A stretch of DNA of 26,633 nucleotides, from NCBI RefSeq assembly GCF_000143415.4, contig NW_003314287.1, positions 1,722,782 through 1,749,414 of the forward strand. The letters run 5' to 3'. Origin of the DNA: Selaginella moellendorffii. Taxonomy: Eukaryota; Streptophyta; Lycopodiopsida; Selaginellales; Selaginellaceae. Shown one piece after another: positions 19,565 through 26,633 of the stretch. Each line of letters begins with the position of its first letter. Position 1 is the stretch's first letter. Position numbers and translations under genes: made by a program. The notes beneath the pieces are model-generated. The model was not told the DNA's origin. It saw only the letters and a program-made list of their open reading frames with translations, and made no database searches.

Positions 19565-19683
19565 TGTTAATATTCAGGGGAATATGCCGACAAGCTGAAG
19601 AGTCAACGGTCGCGACAGTTAGACTGAGATAGATTATAACAGCGTGTTATCAATCCAATCTCTAGTTGAGTCGATTCGTTTCA
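19565..19683 (+). repeat. 3' LTR of the copia element
   Basis: 119 bp, identical to the 5' LTR at 16201-16319. The target duplication TCCCG follows. Confidence 0.97.
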
Positions 19684-19688
19684 TCCCG
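19684..19688. repeat. Target-site duplication, right copy (copia element)
   Basis: TCCCG, identical to 16196-16200. Confidence 0.92.
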
Positions 19689-20030
19689 CTGGGCATTCGA
19701 GAATCGTGGCGCCCAGCACTTGAAATACGCTAGCCGCCTCACTGGCAACGGAAATCTCCACGATGCCAGGAAGGAGGATCTTTCCACATGTACCCGACAA
19801 AGATATCGCCATGAGTACTCAGGCGGCATTTGTTTCAGTGTCAAGACATGTTGGACAAGAGCCGCAGTTGAGATGGAACACAATCTATTGAGCCATGCTG
19901 GTCGAGGAGTGGTCCTTTTGCACCCTTAGAGTTAAAGGGGTCTTTTTTAAAGGGAAATTCACTCCTTTAGGTTAAGTATAGATACTTAAAGTTAATTTTA
20001 AGGGGCTTTTTGGTTTTAATAGTATTTTGG
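19689..20030. other. Displaced upstream region of the PPR gene, then AT-rich DNA
   Basis: 19689-19920 has a base composition like the PPR island and would have adjoined 16195 before the copia insertion, so it probably holds the original distal promoter of the upstream PPR gene. A 73-codon minus-strand frame at 19662-19883 begins outside it and ends inside the LTR, so it is not credible. From about 19925 the sequence turns AT-rich. Confidence 0.45.
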
Positions 20031-20295
20031 GACATTTTACTATTTAATGGTTGTTATTCATTTAGATTAATTTGTATTTATATGCTATAAACATTTATAA
20101 TTTATAAACTTTTTAAACAGTTCCTAGTATAATCTAGTTTATTTATACAATAAATTTAATCTTAAACATGTTCATAATTATAAAATTTTAGTTAATCAGT
20201 TTGATTAATAAATAATACTAAACAGGAATAACACTACTATTAAGAAAAATAAGATATTGTTGCATACAATGCATAGCTAGTTATTTAAAATACAC
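20031..20295 (+). repeat. AT-rich dispersed repeat, copy 2
   Basis: It aligns in the same orientation with 11047-11305 over most of its length, with substitutions and small indels. Shared landmarks in order include TGTTATTCATTTAGATTAAT, TTTATAATTTATAAACTTT, TCTAGTTTATT, ATTAATAAATAA and GAATAACACTA. No ends or open frame are defined. Confidence 0.65.
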
Positions 20296-20869
20296 CTACT
20301 AACCCATTAACCTTTCCATTATCCTTACACTTTATTTTAAGTATTAAAGATGTCTTCCCTTCTCTCATGACCAAAAGCCCAAGAGCTCACACTCTATGCT
20401 GGATCAGGGAGAGGTCAAGAGCCCAAGAGCTTAGCCATTCCAAGCCACTAATGCATTTCACTAACACCAGATTCTTAGTACCATTTTGTAGAATAGATTT
20501 CAGCCACCTTGATTTTGCTTTTGGTGCCTTGTTGTGGCTTGGAGACACATCATGCAAGGGATGACATGGCTAGGGGATCCAAGTTGTTGGGAAGAGTCTG
20601 AGATGGAGCTGGGGATCCCCATGTTAGAGGCACTTGGACATGCTAGATAGGTTGTTTGGCATGCAACAAGAGTCTAGGCTCTATAAGAGGCATGGCATTA
20701 GGCTCCCTTCCTTCGATGGGATACAAACTAGAGTGTCAATAGTCATGGCAGTATGGTGGAGACTCACACTAGCAACAATACAGTTACACTATACCATCCT
20801 TAGAGACAAGGGGAAACTGGCAAGGCTCAAGGAGTGGCAGAAAACATAGCTTTCATGTTTTGGTGAGGG
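20296..20869. other. Intergenic stretch, no identified gene
   Basis: Short frames of 65 and 71 codons (from 20367 and 20634) match nothing I know. Since gypsy integrase remnants begin just downstream on the same strand, part of this may be decayed gag-pol of that element, but no motif confirms it. Confidence 0.3.
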
Positions 20870-21965
20870 GGGTGAGTAGGAGATTCATTGGAGATGGCAT
20901 ATGTGGATTCTTTTTTAGTGACATTTTGATAATGTTCTTCTCCAATGCATCCATGACACTAAGGCTGTTGAGATCCTTCATGTGTGCCACAACTACTTTG
21001 GCCACTTTTTGGGAATACTCACAGTAAGATAACTATTATTGGGCAACTTTGTTCATAGATGCTATGAAGTATGCCCAATGCAGCCTACCATTAGCAATTT
21101 AAAAAGTGCTCATCTAAGACCAATACTCATTACTGCCAATCACTCTTGAGGGGCCCTTTGCATGTTGGTTCCTGAATTATATAGGACTATTTGTTTCTAT
21201 GAGAAATAACCACATGTATATCATTGTAGTTGTACATGAAGTGGGTTAAGGCCATCTTTGTTGTCTCCACAAACTAAGCAGCCATTGTCAACTTCCTTTA
21301 TAGCAATATATGTTGCCATTTTGGAATCACTTGGCATTTCATTAGATCACGGCTCTCACTTCATGGGGTTTCAAACACTTATTCATCATACTCACGCTAA
21401 TACTCATTATCCACAAAGTTGAGTCTACAAATCAAGTTCTTAAGAACATCAGTTGCAAGATGGTTAACTCTCACCCATGCACTAGGGTACAACACTTGCA
21501 CTTTCTAGTCTTTCTGAACCTCATTCAAAATGGCTATTGGAGCCATGCCATTTGACCTTCTCTATAGCGTGGAAGTAGTTCTTCCAATTTAGCCGGAATT
21601 ATTTACCTTTATAGCATTTATTATGGCTTCTACCACAAATGCTATGGACCAGCTTGAATATCATCATGATCAGCTTCTAGCCTTAGAAGAGTCTTAATGT
21701 GCTATAGCTCTCCATAATAGGGTGTATCAACAACAATAATGCTTTACAACAAGCTTATATGCATGGTGAGCACTTCCAAGGGGGTGACTTGGTGAAGCCC
21801 TTTGACTTTGGGACTCCACATTATCCCAATTTGATTATTCCATGGCTAGGACCCTTTTGGATTGTTGGAATTGTGAGTCCAAACTCATACCAGCTTATGG
21901 ATCTTGATGGCCACTCATTGTTAAATCCCCAGAACAACACTCATCTCCAACAATATTTTTTGTAG
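20870..21965 (+). pseudogene. Decayed plus-strand Ty3/gypsy integrase
   Basis: Pieces in shifting frames follow integrase order. There is a zinc-finger-like stretch (AVEILHVCHNYFGHF) near 20960-21010, then a core start (KWVKAIFVVST) near 21240-21270. A second-Asp region (LGISLDHGSHFMG) lies near 21330-21370. The last 68 codons from 21759 to 21965 are intact and give the C-terminal module (WLGPFWIVGIVSPNSYQLMD) that follows the integrase core in gypsy elements. Numerous stops and shifts rule out function. No LTRs can be paired with it. Confidence 0.7.
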
Positions 21966-23390
21966 TAGTTTAGATCTGGAGTACTTTGGAGCTTTATTTT
22001 TATTCTTTTATTTTCTTGTGTTTCATAACATTTTAGATTCTCCATTTCATCCCAAACATTTAAATTATTTTGGATTCACAATCCTAGTTTGATTTAGAAA
22101 TGCCTGTGAGATGACTTGTCACAATAATTGGTAAGTTTATGTTTTAGTTTTGGTATAGTGGCTTTCTTTTTATAGTGTCCTCCATGCATATATTTGGACT
22201 CATGCTATTCATTTGCCTCTTGATGTGACACATTTATTTATGTCTAGGTACTCTTTGATTCATGATTATGATAGAATTTGTTTGATGTGTTCATACTTGG
22301 TGAGCATTTATAAGTCAAGTTGTCACCAAGGTTTCTTGTCAAAATGCCCCTTGAAAGTGCATTGCAATTATTTATCTTTCATTTCATTTGTCTATGACTT
22401 GGTATGGGCACCTAGAGCCTATTAGTGTGAAATTCAAGAGTTGGGGTCGATATTTTTCTACAGTTTTGGAAAAAGTATTGTGAGTGGATTATTGTGCTCT
22501 TTCATCTAAAAGTGTGCCAAGAAATCTACTATAGATTTGCACTCAAGAATTTTGCATTAGTGGGTGAAATTGACAATAATTATAGTCATGGTTCCTAAAA
22601 GGTGGTGGATTTTAGTTTAGTAGAAATTACACATAAATAATGGTCACACAAGCCTCAGTCACAAGTCCAGGAAAGAAGTAGGGTGGCCAAGGTTATTCCA
22701 TTCCAATATCCAACTTCCCAACAATAGTGATAGTGATGGTTGAGTGATGGGGTTCTCCTTGCACTAATTTATAGCATGCATGTTTCTTGAGCATTATTTT
22801 GGAGTTCTAGCTTTAGTCTTTACTTAAATACTTATTAACACTAGCTTCATTGAATCAAGCATCAATGTCTCACTATAGTTATAGTCAAAGGTATTTATGT
22901 ATGTTTTTGGTGGATCAAGCAATAGGATGATGGTAACAGATGGAACTAGAATGCTAGATTTGCACTCAAGATGGTTATTTCCAATAATATGTAATTATAA
23001 GTGGTGAGGAATATGCCAAGTGTATTCTATAGTATATAGTGAGAGCATATTCTAGGGTTTTGGAACACAACATACCTTTAGCTTGTTCACAAGCTCTCCT
23101 TATTCACACCATAGTATTTATAAGATTATATTAAAAGTATATTAAGATATAGACAGATTTCTTTTGGTATAAGTAAAATTTTCCCACACTATTATAAAGG
23201 ATGGTTCTCCTACTTTAGATAACCCACAAAAATATAGTAACTTTAAGAGGAAGTAACAAGCTCTAAACAATCCATCAGCTTTCCACTTGATTCTTTACTA
23301 AGAGTTATAAAGGATAATATTGTTGATTTTACTAGCCATATTTGTTTTTCACCTTCATGGTCAATTCCCTAGCCTTCTACATACTCATGT
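21966..23390. other. AT-rich stretch between two retrotransposon relics
   Basis: All frames are closed except short ones such as 70 codons from 22213, which resembles no family. It may contain the 3' part and LTR of the gypsy relic upstream and the 5' part of the copia relic downstream, but I cannot find paired LTRs, a primer site or conserved motifs. Confidence 0.35.
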
Positions 23391-24555
23391 GACAATGCTA
23401 CCCTTTGGAAGGCAAGAGTTAATATGGGTACATGTCTGTAATAACATGTCGATGAAGATGAAGCCTTCTTCAGCCAATGTAAACATCATGACAACAAGGT
23501 TCATCTTTAAAATCAAAGCAGATGGCAAATGTAATATTACATGGTACAAGGTCTAGCTTATGATGTGAGACTATCAGATTGAGGGCATCAATTTCATTGA
23601 GATGTTCTCACTAGTTGTAAAAATTCAATCTATTAGCATCCTTCTTAACTTCACAATTCATTACAATTTGATTGTGTATTAAATGGATGTCAAGGTTGCT
23701 TTTCTTCATGGAAATTTTCATGAAGATATTTACATGCACCTCCCTACTAGTCTAGGGTACAGCCAGTGCCACATCACCATCTATGGCCTTCAAGTTAGCA
23801 TCAAGAGTTTAATATAGAGATTTTGCTATCTATTGGATTCATCAAGAATGATATAGATTTAAAAGTATAACTTCATATGGAGTGCAATTGGATGTTATTT
23901 ATCAATAACACACATGTCCATCATGGAAAACACTACCATTTCAATTGTTGTTAAGGAGCATTTATCCTCAAGGTTTGGTATGATCAACCTTGGACCAATG
24001 AAGTATTGCCTCAACATTAAGATTCGTCATCATAATGGTGTTATGGAGCTGTCCCAAACTCATTATGTTTTTGATCTTTTGAATTGTTTTCAAATGTAAA
24101 ATGCAAAACTAACATTGACACAAATGACTTCCATCTATATTCTTAGCTGCCTAACACACTAAAGGACCATGCTAAGATGATTGGTATTCTATATCAACAA
24201 ACCATTAATAGTCTATTGTACTTGATGGTGTACACATATATATAGATATTGTGTTCATTGCAGGAATTGTCTCTCAACTCATAGAGAATCAAAGTTGGGA
24301 ACACTAGGTCATTGTGAAGAGGATTTTTTGTTACCTTCTTGGTACTATCAACCACAGCCTTGTGTATAAAGAAATTCTAGAGATAATAGTTCTACTTGAG
24401 TGGATATGTTATTGTTCGCTTTGTTAGAGATCCAGATTTTCACAGCTCAATCTTAGGTTATTATTTTAACATGGGTTCTATAGTGATCACATGGTTTAGT
24501 AAGAAGTAACACATCACCACCCTTTCTAGTGTTGAAGCAAAAATATGGTGTTGAA
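23391..24555 (+). pseudogene. Decayed plus-strand Ty1/copia RT and RNase H
   Basis: Segments in changing frames match copia RT in order: LPFGRQ near 23400, RFIFKIKADGKCNITWYK near 23500-23550, then the MDVKVAFLHGNFHEDIYMHL signature near 23680-23740. LSSRFGMINLGPMKYCLNIK (the palm/connection region) spans about 23960-24020 and LSQTHYVFDLL about 24050-24085. Near 24480-24550 the RNase H motif ITWFSKK...TTLSSVEAK appears. The YVDD region is too damaged to place. Stops occur throughout, so this is a dead element, unrelated in sequence age to the young copia at 16201. Confidence 0.8.
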
Positions 24556-24694
24556 CTAAATTTTTAAACTATGATCTGTTATATGTGTTGAACATAAGTT
24601 GGTGCACCGGCATGGAGAGTCACACTAGGCATCTTGGGTGATGCTATTTGTAAATGCATATGCGGAGATTGAGTTCAAGTCCTAACCCTTTAGT

Positions 24695-24720
24695 GCTTGG
24701 GTTCGAATCCCAACTCACTA
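24695..24720 (+). other. Pol III B-box-like / tRNA T-arm-like sequence
   Basis: GGTTCGAATCC matches the B-box consensus exactly and sits in a 5-bp stem (TTGGG...CCCAA) like a tRNA T-arm. No acceptor stem, anticodon arm or clear A box can be built around it, so it is not a tRNA gene. A tRNA-derived SINE or tRNA relic is possible. A second GTTCAAGTCC-like element lies about 35 bases upstream. Confidence 0.35.
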
Positions 24721-24829
24721 GAGCGTGATGATGGTTTAGAATATAAATACATTCATTTTTCGGTGGTCATGAACTCTTAGTAAGAAAACTAGCTTGGGCA
24801 CACTACTAAACAAGGGATGTCTTGGAATC

Positions 24830-25020
24830 ATGTGTAAGCGACTAATTTTTCCATCCTACTTTAGTCACTTAACCACACCTCTAACCACTTGGAGGAGTTT
24901 CATTCGCAACCTCCTTAAGTCCAATTCAGGACTTGGGACTTACTAGCCCTGAGAATGGCATCCATACCACTCATCCTTTGCACCTGGTCCAAGTGCTCCA
25001 CGTGTCCTGTCCCAAGACCG
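24830..25020 (+). repeat. Dispersed repeat related to the LTR region at about 10140-10380 (inverted)
   Basis: Compared with the minus strand of 10140-10380, shared landmarks in order are TTAACCACACC, GAGTTTCATTC followed by CAACCTCC, TTAGCCC/CTAGCCC, and AAGTGYTCCAYGTGT followed by GTCCCA. The other copy is attached to the LTR of the decayed gypsy element, so this is probably another LTR fragment of that family. Confidence 0.55.
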
Positions 25021-25834
25021 ACACCCTAAGGTACCACCGACATACCAGCCTGTTACGCTAAGGCCATGCCCATTCATCTTGGTACCACCAATGGTCCAGC
25101 ACCACCGCATCACAGTCCCGTCTCTTAATGATTGGGCCATCCATCTAGGAGTGACCATCCAAGATCCACTCCTTAGCATCCTTAAGATGCTCGCAGACAA
25201 GGGGAACCACCTTCCCCAATATCCCTTTTACAGTCCCCACCAAGTCCCTTTTCTGTCCATGGCTGAGTTTGCCTACTTTGCCACTGGGACAAGGCCCACA
25301 GGCCCGACCACTAAGTCCCACTGTCCTCTGGGACTTTCTCACCACATAACCGTATCCCTGGTCACCACACTAAAGGATTACTCCTCTTCCATTCTATAGT
25401 CTGGGACTTTGGGACAACATTTCGGAACACTGTCGCTTTATGCGAGCCTCGTGGGTACTCTCCCCGCTTTCCGCCTTTGGGTGCTCTAGCCATGGGCTTA
25501 GAGCGAGGTTCCGTTGAGCCACGCCAGGTATCCAAGTAGGTAGTGCCACCCACACTTGGACTGGGAGCATCGACCATTCGATCTCCTGGGGGAACTAGAG
25601 CCGGCTCTTGAACACTTCACCAAGCTAACCCGCTTGACAGTCTGTATTCACTCTAGCCTTGGACCTCCCAGTGGTTTTCCCGTCACCCAACATCTTGGTA
25701 CAGCCTTCCTGGGCCAAACTAGCCTTTCCTAGCCAAACTGGCTCCACTGGAGTCCTCCCCCTACTATACTTTTGGAGCTCACCAAACCCCCTAGGGTCTG
25801 GGAGACGAACACTTTGGGCTTTCACCCTCTCAGA
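25021..25834. other. GC-richer stretch without a recognised gene
   Basis: Overlapping open frames exist on both strands (106 codons plus from 25079; 85 codons minus ending at 24943) but encode low-complexity Pro/Ser/Leu or Gly/Trp/Arg-rich sequence with no family resemblance. It follows directly on the LTR-like repeat and may be more of the same retrotransposon. Confidence 0.3.
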
Positions 25835-25841
25835 CTCGAAC

Positions 25842-26152
25842 ATGGACTCGGACTCGGACTCGGACTCGGACTCGGACTTGGGCTTGGGCTTGGTCTTGGC
25901 TTCGGTCTCAGTCTCGGTCCTAGTCTTGGTCTCAACTTCGGACTCCGTCTCGGGTCCATCTTAGGTCCATTTCGGACTCCATCTCAGGTCCATCTCGGGT
26001 CCATCTCGGACTCTATCTCGGACTCCATCTCGGGTCTGTCTCGGGTCCATCTCGGACTCCATCTCGGACTCCATCTCGGGTCTGTCTCGGGTCCATCTCG
26101 GACTCCATCTCGGACTCCATCTCGGGTCCATCTCGGGTCTATCTTGGACTCC
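25842..26152. repeat. Minisatellite built from GACTCG-type units
   Basis: It starts with a hexanucleotide run (GACTCG)n at about 25845-25878, degenerates through CTTGGG/CTCGGT variants, then becomes an array of 11- and 12-bp units (CTCGGGTCCAT, CTCGGACTCCAT, CTCGGGTCTGT). Inside it a 46-bp higher-order unit (11+11+12+12) occurs twice in perfect copies at 26029-26074 and 26075-26120. Frames across it (LGLGLG, SDSDSD) are artefacts of periodicity. Confidence 0.9.
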
Positions 26153-26633
26153 TCCACGTGTCATGTGTTGGTTCTCTTGTGTCCCTTTTCTAGAGACTCA
26201 CTTATTGCTCACTTTGTGCTTGTTCTTTGAGCATTTCATTGGGAGTTCCACTCCCGCTCTTGACCTTTTTAGTCGGAGAGTTTAGTCCAAACGTGTTACA
26301 CTCGTTTGGCATTCACTTTGGCCACTACCACGTGGCACCCTTTCGGCTCCACTTTGGGGCTTAGGGATTTATGTCTCACAACTCCACCACCCATAAACGA
26401 AGTTTGATGTCCTTATCGAACGATAAACCATTTTATAAAGTAACACCAACAGGTATTACCTTTTGCATCTTTGGCACCTCGCCAATATTTGTCAATGGTT
26501 TGACACCGAAGGCTCACCATGCCTTGTCTAACCTCTAAGGAGTATAGTGTCTCCAACATAGAGACTCACTTGACCACCTCAAGTGGTTCTCTCCCTTTTA
26601 TTGGTTTAGCTCTCGCTAAACCCATTAGAGACA
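26153..26633. other. Unassigned end of window
   Basis: I see no protein-like frame, RNA gene or repeat boundary. The sequence is CT-rich on the plus strand and may continue the retrotransposon-like material before the minisatellite. Confidence 0.3.

Larger units (their letters stand above)
16201..19683 (+). mobile_element. Young Ty1/copia LTR retrotransposon lacking reverse transcriptase
   Basis: This 3483-bp insertion has 119-bp LTRs identical at every position, a perfect 5-bp target duplication, a primer-binding site adjoining the 5' LTR, a purine tract before the 3' LTR and a single open 1055-codon gag-pol frame. The Ty1/copia order gag-protease-integrase is present, but the frame passes from the post-integrase linker straight into the end of RNase H, so RT is missing. 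It is the youngest-looking element in the window. Lying in the opposite orientation, it separates the PPR gene from its former upstream DNA. It must depend on RT made by a related element. Confidence 0.95.

Noticed and set aside
24695-24720. A functional tRNA gene
   Set aside because: Only the T-arm-like part is present; no acceptor stem, D arm or anticodon arm pairs around it.
25772-26230. 152-codon frame across the minisatellite, with LGLG and SGPSRTPSR runs
   Set aside because: Amino-acid repeats follow directly from the 6-, 11- and 12-bp periodicity, and open frames exist on both strands.

Overview
This is a plant nuclear window, most probably from a lycophyte. Selaginella is my inference: there are intronless pentatricopeptide-repeat (PPR) genes dominated by short S-type repeats, two intron-like stretches of only about 50 nt, and a genome full of nested LTR retrotransposons of uneven age. 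No rRNA gene, convincing tRNA gene, CRISPR array or bacterial feature is visible.

Layout. (1) 1-1292 is AT-rich and holds what may be a decayed spliced gene. (2) 1293-5459 is a Ty3/gypsy chromovirus with both LTRs and a 5-bp target duplication, crippled by stop codons and a large gag-protease-RT deletion. (3) 5465-7280 has nothing I can name. (4) 7282-10238 is an old minus-strand Ty3/gypsy relic (LTR, primer site, gag, protease) truncated before its reverse transcriptase. (5) 10239-11320 is AT-rich. (6) 11326-19930 is a GC-richer island. It carries a PPR pseudogene fragment, an uncertain 186-residue ORF and two long intact PPR ORFs in tandem on the minus strand. A young Ty1/copia element sits about 150 bp upstream of the first PPR gene. 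(7) 19930-24560 is AT-rich, with a plus-strand Ty3/gypsy integrase relic and a plus-strand Ty1/copia RT/RNase H relic. (8) 24600-26633 has a Pol III B-box-like site, a repeat shared in inverted orientation with the area around 10.3 kb, and a minisatellite.

The only genes likely to serve the host are the two PPR proteins, predicted organellar RNA-binding factors. They lie head to tail, in the same reading frame, separated by one stop codon and 24 nt. The most unusual element is the copia insertion. Its 119-bp LTRs are identical and it has a perfect target duplication and one uninterrupted 1055-codon ORF, yet the ORF lacks the whole reverse transcriptase. It must have been copied with enzyme supplied by another element, or have lost RT during its last replication cycle. 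Two related AT-rich repeats lie in the same orientation on either side of the PPR island.
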